A stretch of 64,000 nucleotides of DNA. It comes from Siphonodentalium dalli (Eukaryota > Mollusca > Scaphopoda > Gadilida > Siphonodentaliidae). Of the stretch, positions 48,399-60,236 are shown one piece after another (the stretch's first letter is position 1; each line of letters starts with the position of its first letter). The notes beneath the pieces are model-generated. The model was not told the origin of the DNA. It did not search any database and worked only from the letters and a program-made list of their open reading frames with translations. The stretch is taken from contig CP136066.1 of assembly GCA_032622095.1 (NCBI GenBank), positions 188,390,716-188,454,715 of the forward strand, written 5' to 3'. The position numbers and the translations under genes are program-made.

Positions 48399-48743
48399 AC
48401 ATCATATGATCATCCAACATTATTATCAACGAGATCGAACACCTGATAATTTCCCAAAATGATAAAAATACACAAAATATACCGATCAACGGGCTTTGTA
48501 TATGTACACATACACTCGGAATCTTGTCCGAAGTCATGACTAATAAGAATCTCTCTTTATTTTGTCTATTCTGAAGAAAAAGATTACTAAATTTATGATT
48601 TTAATGAATCTTTCTGCGACACAACGGTCCACTAAAGAGTATTTAACGTATTTGTCGAAATATTTCGTTATCTGTATATAATCTGACCGACATGCAACAA
48701 AATGGAGACTAATTTCAGACTGTAAACCGCGAGAGGGCGTTAA

Positions 48744-49290
48744 AGGGACCCATGGTACTCGCACTGGGTAAATATATAAAAAATATAAAAGTCTGTAACG
48801 ATATCACTAAGAAGAACATGTAGAAATAGATAAACTTTGTTATAATATTCATTAATTATAATTCTTCATAACAACATTTCGTGTGTTGATACCATTGTTA
48901 TGTAAATAACACTGCTATAGAGTGATTTGTCTCAAAAATACCGCTTATGATGTATAGTATAAGTTAACATATTTTTGTCTGCAAACATTATTTTCAGAAT
49001 ATTTTTCCAATGATATGACCTTTTCCAATGTTAAAATGATGTGAAACACCCCGGTAGTGTGATCAAATAGAAATGGAGAATAATATTGCTCAAAGTAGTA
49101 TAATTATTAGAAATAGAATATCCAAATAGACAACGCACACAGTTATTCTTATATATTTATTAAATATACAGTGACTCTCGATGGCGAAATCGGTTTCGTA
49201 AGTTTATCGCCACCATTTGCGTCCCGAATCGAGTAGTAAATATGTACAATTGAGCTTTGTTCAAACGATGTTTTCTTTGGAGAGGTAAGG
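48744..49290 (+). repeat. Dispersed repeat W, copy 1
   Basis: 49020-49270, including GTGTGATCAAATAGAAATGG and GTGACTCTCGATGGCGAAAT, recurs inverted at 57015-57250. 48744-48900 weakly resembles 54978-55140 (both start AAAGGGACCCA). Confidence 0.65.
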
Positions 49291-49389
49291 TCTATTTGCT
49301 TCAAGTTTTCGGCGATGTTACTAGAATGTTACATTCCTCCAGTTGGCATAGATCCCGAATATTAACCCGAACAAGTATATAATATGTCT

Positions 49390-49789
49390 TTAACCCTTTA
49401 CCCAACAGAAGGGCCCTGTGCCAATGCATTCTCTTATATATGCGAGTCGACCATAGGTCGCCTCGCATATATAAGAGAATGCATTGGCTTAACACATTAA
49501 AAATTATAAAATTGTTAAAGAATGTAAGAAAAAATGGTAAAAAGTGTTAAATTTTTTTTTTTTTTAGGCCAATGCATTCTCTTATATATGCGAGGCGACC
49601 TATGGTCGACTCGCATATATAAGAGAATGCATTGGCACAGGGCATAACTGTAACTATCACAATGTGGTCAAGGAGCCGGTTCCAATGATATCCATATTTG
49701 TATGGTTCTATTGAGACAGACCGAAGATATTTTAGGCTGTTGAAGCTTTATTTGGCCGGTTTTGGCCGGTTTGTTGGGTAAAGGGTTAA
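49390..49789. mobile_element. Hairpin MITE, family P, complete copy 2
   Basis: TTAA at 49390-49393 and 49786-49789 flank an element of 392 bp, the same length as the copy at 18.2 kb. Ends are CCCTTTACCCAACAGAAGGG and GGTTTGTTGGGTAAAGGG. Hairpins at 49424-49487 and 49569-49634 are in opposite orientation. It has the cleanest hairpins of the P copies here. Confidence 0.93.
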
Positions 49790-50733
49790 CTGTCAACTTT
49801 TGATTAATGTTTGGTATCTTATTGGACTTATATTGGCAATTCCACTGTAACAGAAATGTTTACATAACAATGGTTTTGACATGCAAAATATAATTTAGTG
49901 GACAGTTATTAATAATGAAAATAAGAACAAAGTAATTCTATTGTTTTTCATGTACTTATTGATGATAGTTCTTTTACAGACTATAATGTTATTTTGCATG
50001 AACCCAATTCGAATGCAATGTGTCCCTTTAAAGATCGAACCAATCATGAAGAAGATAAACGATGATATAATTAACTTGTAATTGGAGTCTAGTCGATCCT
50101 GTGGTTCAGACTTGCTGCTGCATGCTTGCCACTTCTTTCATTTAGAATTCAACCTTCCAGCAAGATTTGTCATCTCGATTCTACTATATTCTATCCCGTA
50201 ACAGTGTTAGATAACCGACATCGCTCCACACGGTCACTAAATTCGCGAAAATTTGATAGAGCAAAAAATTGGAAGAAGATATCCGAACCGTGATCTTCCA
50301 ACATTGTTCATTCTCAAGCGAGAGCGGACGCCTGCTAATTTCCCAGCGGACCCCAATTTAAGGCAATAACAACCGAGCGGTACGCGAAAATGTAAAAACA
50401 ATCGATAGGTCTAAAGAAAATGCAATTTCTTTTTCTTTTAAAAAGACTGTTGTAGCACGTTGAAAAAGACCAGTCGCTGAATTTACAGAAAGCGCGCCCG
50501 TCTTCGTAGAATAAATATCATTAATCCACGACAATTAGTTTATATTCCGCGGTAATTCAAACTAGCATTGGTGTAAAATTTGATTACGATTTGCATGCAT
50601 AATTCACAGAATGTCGGCGAATAGTATCTTATAAAAGCGGAAGGTGGGCTGATCTGCGGGAAGTTGTGTCAGTTGTCGAATCGTATACTGTATTGTTCCA
50701 TGGCTGTCGTCTTTCTATTTATAGCTTACCTGA
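49790..50733. repeat. Mostly unique; holds duplicated segment V, copy 2
   Basis: 50170-50320 (CACACGGTCACTAAATTCGC, AATTGGAAGAAGATATCCGA) matches 47735-47890. The rest shows no recognised gene. Confidence 0.55.
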
Positions 50734-50953
50734 GATGACGTTTCTATTACCTCACCTGGCAAACGTCCAGTATTGTCCCTCCGTCCAAATCTGTTAAAAT
50801 TTGTTAGTCCAATGCATTTTCTTATATATGCGAGGCGACCTATGGTCGACTCGTATATATAAGAGAATGCATTGGCACAGGGTTTTCGCAAAAAGATGAA
50901 GTTTCTATTACCTCACCTGGCAAACGTCCAGTATTGTCCCTCCGTCCAAATCT
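50734..50953 (+). repeat. Hairpin insert between 59 bp direct duplicates
   Basis: 50734-50792 and 50895-50953 are the same 59 bp sequence, beginning GATGA(C/A)GTTTCTATTACC and ending CCGTCCAAATCT, with one difference seen. Between them lie 102 bp with a single hairpin (50811-50876). The insert is nearly identical to 54705-54806, including the variants CATTTTCTT and CTCGTATATAT, but lacks transposon ends. Confidence 0.9.
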
Positions 50954-51305
50954 TCACATCTTCGACAACGGTCATTAAAGCGACTCATAATCTTCAGCGA
51001 TTATTTCGGGTCCAGTATAATGAATACCGCTTTCCTATCATTCTCAGTCCAGTAAATAATTACACGCTTGTTCCTAGAAATACAGTGTTATTGCTGTTCC
51101 GCATTTACAAATCCTTATGGAACGTACACATCTTGTTGACGCCAATTGACGTACATGACATGACGTTCGCCTCAACAATGAGGCCTGAACTAAAATAAAA
51201 GCACCATGTCATATGACAAAACCAGCTCTGTATCTGCCTAAATAAACCTTGTAAGCCTGTGTTTTAATGCACGGATTCTAAGACGGGTGACGAGTAATAC
51301 TCACA
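50954..51305. other. No gene recognised
   Basis: Unique-looking sequence with no supported gene. Confidence 0.4.
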
Positions 51306-51455
51306 GAACGACACGTGTGTCAATGGGTGTTTTGACACGGCACTTGTGCCATCGCTGAAGGATAGAACTCGATACTGCGCCACTCGTTCTATCCGCCCGC
51401 ACTAACACTCGTGCCGTATCAACAAACCCATTAAGACATTCGTGTCTTTCCGTGT
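51306..51455. repeat. Imperfect hairpin with GATAGAAC/GTTCTATC stem
   Basis: The left arm has CACGTGTGTCAATGGGTG, TTTTGACACGGCAC and GATAGAACTCG. The right arm returns CGTTCTATC, CGTGCCGTATCAA and CCCATTAAGACATTCGTG. Arms are about 60 bp; the loop lies near 51378. It is probably a MITE relic, with no target duplication recognised. Confidence 0.75.
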
Positions 51456-52007
51456 ATGTATCGCGTTTCTCTCATTCCGGCGATCAAAACAGCCCGATAA
51501 AATACGTGAAATATTTACGACCCATTGAGAGTAGGAGTATTCGGCCCTTCTGAGAATTCAGGGGTTAACCCCCCCCCCCCCAAAACACAATCTTCAGTGA
51601 AATATATACGTATAGTATACGTGTCTCGGAGATACTCGCCGCAAGCACAATTTGTCACATCGATCTGCAGAAACAAAAGAACCCCATGTTTTCTTCGGCT
51701 TGGAACAATAATGAATGTTCTGTGTTAGTCCTTGCCTGGTGTGTTGAAAATAAAGAGCACGTAGGTGCGGAAAGTTAAAACATGATCAATTTCGACGGCT
51801 TTGGGGGACTCTCTGCCTCTCTTCTCCCCAACACGCACGTCTCGTTCAATCTTTCGCTCGGACTTTAAGTCATAAATTTCTATACTCTAGCTTAAATTCG
51901 CTCGTATAGAGGGAGAAGATTCACGAGTGTAAGCGACGCAAAGCAAAATCGCACATAGTCACTTTAATCTTGCGAGTTGGGATCTTCACCTAATGTGAAA
52001 TACATTA
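51456..52007. other. No gene recognised
   Basis: A C run at 51570-51580 and otherwise unique-looking sequence. Confidence 0.4.
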
Positions 52008-52535
52008 TTAAAGGTGGTCTATCTCTTTGTAAACATGTGTTATATAGTTACAGGGGTATAAAATATTAGATATGAATCAAAGACCCCTGTCCGGAAAAGC
52101 TTCTATCGATTAATATTGATTATATTTCAAATAATTTCTGGTCTAAAAACGTGTGTTTGTTTAGCTATATAACGAACAATAATGGTTACTGTTAACAGAG
52201 ACCAGAAATGTTATTGTGTAATTTTGTCACAAACAAACGTTAATTGGCATAACACAATACAAACAATCATTCTGGGATATTTGACGTTCGGAAAGTAGCC
52301 ATGAGAACACCCTAATGATCTCTATCGCTATATGGTATCGTCTGAATGGTCTGTTCTTAAAATAGAACAATAAAGTGTCCCCTTTAATCATCTCAGTTCA
52401 TAATAATATATTCGAAATGATATCAATATTAATAGATAGAAGCGTTTCCGGACCAGGGTCTTCAATTCATATTTATTATTTCATACCCTTGCAATTCTTT
52501 CAAATTTGTTATTAAAAGAGATAACCCATCTTTAA
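52008..52535. mobile_element. TTAA MITE with long inverted ends, family X
   Basis: TTAA at 52008-52011 and 52532-52535. Ends are AGGTGGTCTATCTCTTT and AAGAGATAACCCATCT. Arms of about 130 bp continue through CAAAGACCCCTGTCCGGAAA and its partner TTTCCGGACCAGGGTCTT. The middle has no coding frame. Confidence 0.85.
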
Positions 52536-52589
52536 CGAACATTAATTAAGAAATATATCACCTGCACTGTTTTTTCGTCAACTTTCAAA

Positions 52590-52690
52590 CTTCCCTGTCA
52601 CAACATAACAATTCCCAACTGGTGGAGTATATACATGATCTCTGCGGGCGTATATATACATATATATATATAGAGATAGAGAGTACATGG
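52590..52690. repeat. Foldback fragment and TA/GA microsatellite
   Basis: TTCCCTGTCA and ATGATCTCTGCGGGCG relate to the foldback at 21.2-21.8 kb. They are followed by a TATATA/GAGATA simple repeat (52651-52682). Confidence 0.55.
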
Positions 52691-52766
52691 CATCACTGAC
52701 CTAGCTGTATCTCTATCTCTGACCTCTAACTATTCAAGTTCTTGGGCATGAATATGTTTCTTTGCT

Positions 52767-53212
52767 TTAAAGGCCCACTTTATTTTCGAATCACCAGATC
52801 ACATTATATACAACTTATTCCATATTATATACCATTTGAAAGAGGAAGCTCCAAAACATTGTATTATTAACTGATACGGTCGAATAAACTGGGAACATAT
52901 TGTTTTGCCGAGGTACTGAGGTGTGTTCTGTGATTAATTTTGATCCAGACTGTACTATCAAATCTATTATTCTCAATGGAAGGGGAATAACTCTATATCT
53001 TAGTTTGAATTATGATGCATTCTGGATTGACAAGGGGGGAAGTCTTGGAATGAATCTGAGAATCTCTATGACTTATGGACACTCCAAGGCCACAGCTGTT
53101 CCGCATTCTAGTGGAATATATATATTTTTGGTTCCTCTTCCAAATGGTATACAATATGGGATATGTTGTGTATAATGTAATCTGGTCATTCGAAAATTAA
53201 GTGGGCCTTTAA
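52767..53212. mobile_element. TTAA MITE with 80 bp inverted ends, family Y
   Basis: TTAA at 52767-52770 and 53209-53212. The left arm AGGCCCACTTTATTTTCGAA onward is matched by the right arm ending TTCGAAAATTAAGTGGGCCT. Pairing continues to a GAGGAA/TTCCTC block, about 80 bp each. A 91 aa frame between the arms (52900-53175) partly overlaps the right arm and is probably chance. Confidence 0.9.
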
Positions 53213-54009
53213 TTTGAAGACCGAACACCGCCGGCTATTATCATTTGAATGCGTTCGCGTATGAACAAACGTATAACGGTATAGGCATGTTTCTTTGGGG
53301 CATTGCGCTATTATTTTGATTAAATGACAAAATCTTTACGTTATGGAGCGAAAGTAAAGACCATTGAGAAACGCGATCTAAATGAAAGTCATGTCATGTT
53401 AAATTGGAGTTTCACCTTTTATTTCAACGCTAGTGTTATGTTACAACGCGTGCCATGAAAAAGAATAACGTGAGTTTTTAGCCAGCTGTATAATCATCGG
53501 ACAAATGGAGCACCTGCACTCCACATGTCTGTATATGCCGCGCAGGGACGTGGCTAGAAGATCTGCGTTGGGGGTGGTGGTTATAATTTCTCTAAAATAC
53601 TTGTTGGAATATCAAACCATCGGAACAAATTCAACCAATTATTAACTTTTGGCCCGAATCTTCCGAATACTATTTACTTCGGAATCCATGCAAGTGTTGA
53701 ACATTTTGGTCAAACCCACCCCGTCGCCACATTTATACTGAATAGTCCTCCACACGAATAATAGACCATTCCAGTGTATACTCGAATAACTGAATCCATC
53801 CAGTAAAGAAATGGTTAAAGGGGTGGACGCATTTGGAATTCGAAGTTGGGCCTCAATTGCCAGGTATAAGTTGAAGTTGAGACCTGAATCGCGATCAGTC
53901 GTGGTTATACGATGAATACTGCATGCGTCCATTAAATTCTGTACCTACAAATGAAGACAACATCGAGACCAAGGTGGTGCATTACACCATGAAATACATT
54001 CAATTTAAT
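53213..54009. other. No gene recognised
   Basis: 53580-53660 resembles 19785-19860. Otherwise unique, with a 96 aa minus-strand frame without similarity. Confidence 0.4.
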
Positions 54010-54150
54010 TGTATCCCTTTGTAGAAGTCTCCTATTTTGTCCAGTTACGTCCCTTGAGGACAGGCCTTGGTATATCAGCAACCTCTGGCGATCATTTCAA
54101 ACGCGACGTATAGAGCTATGCCTCTGCTATTATTCCCTGTTCGACAGGAT
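54010..54150 (+). repeat. Dispersed repeat Z, copy 1
   Basis: CTCCTATTTTGTCCAGTTAC, GTCCCTTGAGG, ATATCAGC, CTCTGGCGA, GCGACGTATAG and TATTATTCCCT recur in order at 56236-56375 in the same orientation. It is about 140 bp, possibly a SINE fragment or a duplication. Confidence 0.75.
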
Positions 54151-54161
54151 TTTATCTTTAA

Positions 54162-54245
54162 CCCGGATTCCGGATCCGGATTTCTTTAACCCGGATACCG
54201 GATCAGGATTTGTTCTTTTTCGCGGATGCGGACCCGGATCCGACT
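54162..54245. repeat. CCGGAT-rich low-complexity stretch
   Basis: Repeated ACCCGGAT(T/A)CCGGATC motifs. Function unknown. Confidence 0.7.
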
Positions 54246-54411
54246 CACTTTATAAAATAGCATTAAATCTAATCGCATGGGTATGATTTTCACGTCATCT
54301 GATGGTGAAATGTTACCATGGTTACCGATAACAATTCTTCTTCCTATACTGCAGATGTGGCCGACAACAGACTGTGTGTGTACCTATATATTTCAATCAC
54401 AATTCAATGTA

Positions 54412-54835
54412 TTAACTCTTTAATGACTTATTAACTCTTTAATGACGGGAAATGCGCTGGCACAACATTAAAGACCCTGTGCCAATGCATTGTCTTAAGA
54501 GAATTAATTGGCCTAACAATTTACTTACATTATTTACCAATTTTTATAAAAAAAATTCTTACATTCTTTATCAATTTTTATAATTTTTTATTATATTTTT
54601 AAAAAAAATAAAAAAATTTATCATTATTTCTTACACACTTTAACAATTTGATAACATTTTTTAGAATTTTTTCTTACATTCTTTAATAATTATAAAAAAA
54701 TTATATAAAATTTGTTAGGCCAATGCATTTTCTTATATATGCGAGGCGACCTATGGTCGACTCGTATATATAAGAGAATGCATTGGCACAGGGTTTTCGC
54801 AAAAATTCAGGAAGCTCCAGTCATGAAAGGGTTAA
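54412..54835. mobile_element. Hairpin MITE, family H, with expanded AT core
   Basis: The left end CTCTTTAATGAC is present twice in tandem, after TTAA at 54412 and again at 54431. The right end is AGCTCCAGTCATGAAAGGG, then TTAA at 54832-54835. The left hairpin is collapsed to a short remnant (54484-54512); the right hairpin (54719-54785) is intact. Between them is a 190 bp AT-rich stretch of TTCTTACATTCTTTA-like repeats, the complement of the internal phrase of families P and H. Confidence 0.8.
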
Positions 54836-54977
54836 AAAGGGTCAAGCCTTCCATTATGCTTATACTGAGTTCTGGGACACAAATCCAAGTTTGTTGTCCA
54901 TCTCGGCTCATACAAGATGAAGGTATATTGTGATGCTGATTCATAGTATATTGGGGAAAACCATAGGTGAATTTTTG

Positions 54978-56235
54978 TATTAAAGGGACCCAAGGCTTTG
55001 GGTGCATGCGACATAACATAAACGTAGATGTAAAACAATTATCAACAATATATAAAGTAAAATAGATTGGCTTTGTTATTATTTTCATTATTAATAATAA
55101 CTCTCCAATCATGAGATTTCGAATTGTTATTTAAACATTAATGTTACAATGGAATTACAGGCAAAATTCCAATTAGTCCAGTGGGAAATAGAAGTCTGAT
55201 CAAAACTTGATGGTAAACATTTAAAAGTATTCTGAAAATCACATTCAGACCAAAGGATTTAAACACGATTATAGCGATGTTGATTTGGTTGAGCGGGTAA
55301 AGATAGAAATATAGAGAATTCAGGGGTCACATGCATAGTATCACTACTGTGTGCGCAGTTTATATATGACATAACTTTTCGAACTCTTCATTCATTATAG
55401 TTTGTTGGAAAATATGGGAAGCCATAGTAGTTTGAGACGTATTATAGCGTACGGAATGTAAAAAGACGACAAACCGGAAGTCAACGGTCACCTGGCATTA
55501 TTTCCTGTTATTGAACGAAAGTTTAATATCACAATTTATTGAATGGAATAAGGGTAGGGTCATGTAATAAATATATAATATCCCGGAAGTACACGAATGC
55601 GGGTAAAATATCGCCGATGGCACCGGTCTTATCACGTCAGCAAGGGAGATAAATCCTGTTTGGAGCTTGGGTGATGCGGGCATACTGGTTACAGTACACC
55701 AATTATTCTCCATAGGCGACAGTGTTAATGTCCTGGCCAATGCTTGATTCCTTGTGAATGCTGGAACTTTCTAACCTATATAGTCAATTTTGAAGAATGA
55801 CTCTTCGGACCCAACATGACCCAAAAAATAAAATAATGAATAGGTCCGTATGTCTTTTCCGTCTTTAAATTTACCGCTTTTGATACTACCCTAATTCCGC
55901 ACACAAAAATCATCAAATTTTCAAACATACCCCATCAAATGCCAGGTTAATTATTTCACCCATGCACTCTGGATCAATATTCTTCTAGGTATAATATTTC
56001 CATGGTGGCTTTGATTTTTTCTTTTTTTTAGCATTAATTTGATCCCAATCCTAAACAAGCATTCAGCTGCCAGATGTGATTTTATACTGACTTGAGTGTG
56101 GGTGGCAGCACACCAAGGGGTGTAATTTTTGATATTTGGTGTACTATAACCTACTGTGTGTCGTGAAACATCCAAGTTCTCGCCGATTTTGCTCAAGTAT
56201 ATATACACACATCAAACAGTCCCATCATTCAAATC
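54978..56235. other. No gene recognised; weak repeat W similarity
   Basis: 54978-55140 weakly resembles 48744-48900. Frames of 80-85 aa on the minus strand at 55.5-56.2 kb are not recognisable. Confidence 0.4.
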
Positions 56236-56375
56236 GTCTCCCTTTGTACAAATCTCTTTTTGTCCAGTTATGTCCCTTGAGGGTAGTTCTATGTATATCA
56301 GCGACCCCTGGCGACCATTTTTATAAGCGACGTATAGCCATGCTTCTGTTATTATTCCCTCCTCGACAGATTGCT
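56236..56375 (+). repeat. Dispersed repeat Z, copy 2
   Basis: Matches 54010-54150 through TTTTTGTCCAGTTATGTCCC, TATATCAGCGACCCCTGGCG and TATTATTCCCT. Confidence 0.75.
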
Positions 56376-57014
56376 TTTCATTTTATGCTCGTTTTTATAT
56401 TGGAATTAAATTGTGGATGTATTGAGACGAGTTGATATGATCTGATGATACTATCACTCGTCTCCCTCTCGCTGAACTTTCCCTCTGGAGCGCAATGATA
56501 TGTGAACATAGGAGACTATCTTCGCGATTACAACGTCACGCCAATTCTCGCGGGAACGAGAGCTGAAGTAAAATTTTGACAATAGTTTCGCGCTCACTGA
56601 CGAGTTTGATGGCACGAATTTAATAATGTATTGACGCTACGAATGCCACACATGAAGAAAAACCCTTCAAATAGTATAGTAATAGTGACTTGTTGTACTC
56701 AATATACACACATTCCATGGCCGAACCCAAAACAATACGTACAACGGGTTATAACCAAACCATGCATTGACATTTGCTGTGTTGACGAAATGCATTAGAG
56801 TATATATATAGCGAAAGTCTGGAATTATCTGATTTCCTTTCAACGCAGAACCGAGCGGTTTCACAAGATTAAAGACATATTATGGACTTGTTCGTGTGCG
56901 TGAAACTGATAAGTTAGTATTCATGCGCTATGCAAACTGGAGGAAAATAACATTCTACTAACATCACGAAAATGTGAAACAAATCGACCGTATACCACTC
57001 CATGGAAAACATCG

Positions 57015-57250
57015 TCTGAACTACGATCAATTATAAATATTTATTACTCGATTCGGGATGCATATATCGGCGATAAATGAACGAAAACGATTTCGCCATC
57101 GAGAGTCACTGCATTGAATTAATATATAATAATGACGGTGTGTGTTGTTTTGTCAATTTGGTTACAATAGTTTTAAAAATAACTACTTTGAACAAGATTA
57201 TTCTCTATTTCTATTTGATCACCCTACCGGAGTGTTTCACATCACTTTAA
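57015..57250 (-). repeat. Dispersed repeat W, inverted copy
   Basis: ACTCGATTCGGGATGCATAT, CGATTTCGCCATCGAGAGTC and ATTTCTATTTGATCAC are complementary to the copy at 49020-49270, in matching order. Confidence 0.75.
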
Positions 57251-57524
57251 GACCGCCTTCACACACTGAACATTTTCCTGGCATTGTTTAATGTAGGCAT
57301 TGCGACGCAGAAAGATATAACATGCCAGAAAATTAATACCAAAATTCTTATGAAATGCAAGTATATACCATGCACAGCTAACTGTCTTTCCAACGGATTG
57401 GGACCAGGAACGACAAGAAAAACAGACCTATAAAACTGTTACTACACTACTATAACGTCGTAAGGGTTCAAATGATCCAGAGCGCAATTAAACACAACAT
57501 TGCCCTTACTTTACTTAAAGGGGC

Positions 57525-57805
57525 ACTGTACACTAAACATTTATGATACCATCTCATATTATACTCAAAAGAATATATGCAACAATTGAATGAATTTGAG
57601 CCATGGTTGAGTGCAAAATACACTCGTGTGCTTTTTGAACGATGCAAACATTACTCCAGCCGTTAATTCATTTTTAATTAAAATTACTATGTTTTTTACA
57701 TCGTGCATATACCACACGGGTGTATTTAGCACACATCCATGGCTCAAGTTCATTCGTTTGTTGCATATATTCTGTTGATTGTAATAGGATATGGTCCCAT
57801 AAACA
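57525..57805 (+). mobile_element. TTAA MITE, family T, right end lost
   Basis: TTAA at 57525-57528, then AGGGGCACTGTACACTAAAC. Internal inverted pair GAGCCATGGTTGAGTGCAAA and ATCCATGGCTCAAGTTC. After GGTCCCATAAA (about 57795) the match to other copies stops. Confidence 0.8.
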
Positions 57806-59343
57806 GAACATGTTTATATCCTTATAGTTAAGACTGTTAGAGGACCAACTATAGTTTGTGTGAGGTCGATTCTGTAGTTCCACCTGTAACGATGATCTGA
57901 AATTTTCCTGTATAAATATAGCATTCAACTGTCTCACAAGAATCAATCATACAGGTATTTTAGTACTACTGTCACATGTGAACCTACAGCAATTCTACCA
58001 CATCTTCAACTTTGGTAAAGATTCATTTTATACGCATGTTGTCATTCATATGCTGGCAAAATATGGTATATATGATGCAATACCTGCAAAAATCAAATGT
58101 CAGACAATTTTTTTCCAATGTGTGAACGCAACCTAATGACGCTTCTTGCTTTAAAGCTACTGGTAATCTCCACCATGCAGTCAATATATATATACGTGTA
58201 GTAATTTCTCACTATAATCGCGTCCTATTATGAAAATAGGGCGATATATATACTTTTATTGCCTTCTTCTGAGGATGGAATGAATAGAATTATGGACAGT
58301 GCTATATACATGTCAGAATGTATAAATAGTGCTGCTATGGGTTGTAAGAACAAGAATGTAAAATGTGGTGGGAGCTCAGAATGCTCTCACGTATGTCGAA
58401 GTGTATTAAGTTATATTAGCCATACATACGATGATTGATATGTCGAATTGTGTAATGTACAGGTGGTAACAGAAAGTCGCACATGGATGCAAACAGGATC
58501 TAGAAAGTCTTAGTGGAGTTTTTGTCGCTTAGTATGAGGTCGTTTTTTCAATTCAAATTATTTTGTTTTAACACATACAGTAAATTGTAATACTTGTCAT
58601 GTGTGCAAATGTATATACGGAAGAGATACATATGTATTCATGTGGCATAATTGACCATACGGTACATAGTGCTAGAGAGAAGTAGGCAGGTATCGGTGTT
58701 CGACATAATACGCGAGTGGCACAAATCCGAGGGTGTCCGATAAATAAATACCGCAACAAAATTAAATTAGTTAATACAATTTGCTGTGTTGTCCATGTCA
58801 CAGGCGTATGGTCTTTGGTCAGAAGTGAGTGTATACCAATTTGTAAATCATCTCCAATTGGTTCTTATGATTGCTCTATAGACATTGCCAGAAGGTATGG
58901 TGCTGAAGCCTGAAAGGTAAGTTATCTGCTTGTGGCAGCGTTCAATCTGTCATGTGATGCGTGGATAATCGGAATCAAGGAGACGGACGTAAAAATCACA
59001 TATTAGGTACTATCGAGATAGGGTGTTACGGCAACTCCATGGTGGTTAACTATTGTGGTTTTGCAGACCTATACTGACAAGCGACGTGCACGAGAAATGG
59101 TATGGTCAATTTCATTTTAACGCAAATTAAGGTTGTTTGGCATATTGGTTTCTTGTAGTACATGTATGATGTTCTGTTTAATACCAGGGCGAGATTCTTT
59201 AGTTTTGCGAATGCCCGTCGTTAAGACTTGAGCATCTTCCATCTTCAAAATTGTACAGCCAGATAACGGGTCGTGAATATTTTTTCCGAGGATCAATAAG
59301 TTGTGATAAGAATAACCTGATATCCCTCCAATTCTCGGCCTAT
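57806..59343. other. No gene recognised
   Basis: AT-rich sequence. 58804-58916 is bounded by an acceptor-like TGTCACAG and a donor-like AAAG|GTAAGT and could be a spliced exon, but nothing in its translation is recognisable. Confidence 0.35.
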
Positions 59344-59465
59344 TTAACCCTTTCGTAAGACTCATGGCGGGAGCTGCGCTGGTGCAGCATTAAATATAAT
59401 GTGTCAGTGCATCATCTTATATATGCAAGTCTCAGATAGGGGCTTAACAGTCATGGAAGGGTTAA
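59344..59465. mobile_element. Hairpin MITE, family H, small deleted copy
   Basis: TTAA at 59344-59347 and 59462-59465 with ends CCCTTTCGTAAGACTCATGG and ACAGTCATGGAAGGG. The total is only 114 bp. It keeps a left hairpin arm (CATCTTATATATGCAAGTCT) but has lost most of the return arm. Confidence 0.8.
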
Positions 59466-59992
59466 GTTTCGCAACGTTTTTAACAATGATTTTCCAAGAA
59501 TTAAGATCTGGGAAACAAGCGATTATCAAGAAGTTTTCCAAAATGAGACTTTAAGGCCACATTCTTTAATTGCATAATTATAGGGAATATCTCCTCAACA
59601 ACACCTCATGTTGGCTGATGGAATAGACTGTGAAAGTGTTACTAATATTATGTATCAGATCGGAGAACAATTGGGGAACACTTCATATAAAACGACACGT
59701 TCTGATTTTCAAGACAAGTCTACTCTATAACTTGATAAGGATTCAACTCAAGTTCAAGTTAATTTAGTTTTTAGAAGTAGTTTTTCTGCTCACTTTCATG
59801 CCATCTATTTATGAATTCTGAATTATCTCCCTTTCAATTCCAATATAACCAAAGCTTCAGAAAAGATGTCGAGTTTACTACGAAAGTAGTTGTGTGTCAT
59901 CACAACTCAGTGCCACCTTAATTTCACCCCACTGCAATAGAAACCACGGACGCCGATAAACAAATGGTCCAACCTGTAGCAGAAAATATATT
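59466..59992. other. No gene recognised
   Basis: ATTATGTATCAGATCGGAGA near 59648 resembles ATTCTGTATCAGATCGGGGA near 60472, a small shared fragment. Nothing else was noted. Confidence 0.4.
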
Positions 59993-60236
59993 TTAAAGGG
60001 GTACTGTACACTAAATCCGGCGTTTTATTGGACCATCTCATTTTATACTCAACAGAATATTGCATCAAATGAATGAATTTGAGCCATGAATTAGTGCAAA
60101 ATACACCCATGTGCTCTATGAACGATACAAACATTATGCTAATTATAATGAAAATGAATTTATGACTCGAGTTCTAGTGAGTATAAACTGAGATTATCCA
60201 ATAAATGGCCGGATTTATTGTACAGTACCCATTTAA
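59993..60236. mobile_element. TTAA MITE, family T, copy with shortened right arm
   Basis: TTAA at 59993-59996 and 60233-60236. Ends are AGGGGTACTGTACACTAAAT and TTATTGTACAGTACCCAT. The left internal arm is intact (GAATTTGAGCCATGAATTAG). Most of the right internal arm is deleted. Confidence 0.88.

Noticed and set aside
52900-53175. 91 aa frame inside MITE family Y
   Set aside because: It ends inside the inverted terminal repeat and shows no transposase motif.
58804-58916. Possible exon between CACAG and GTAAGT
   Set aside because: Splice-like signals occur by chance at this frequency; the translation is not recognisable.
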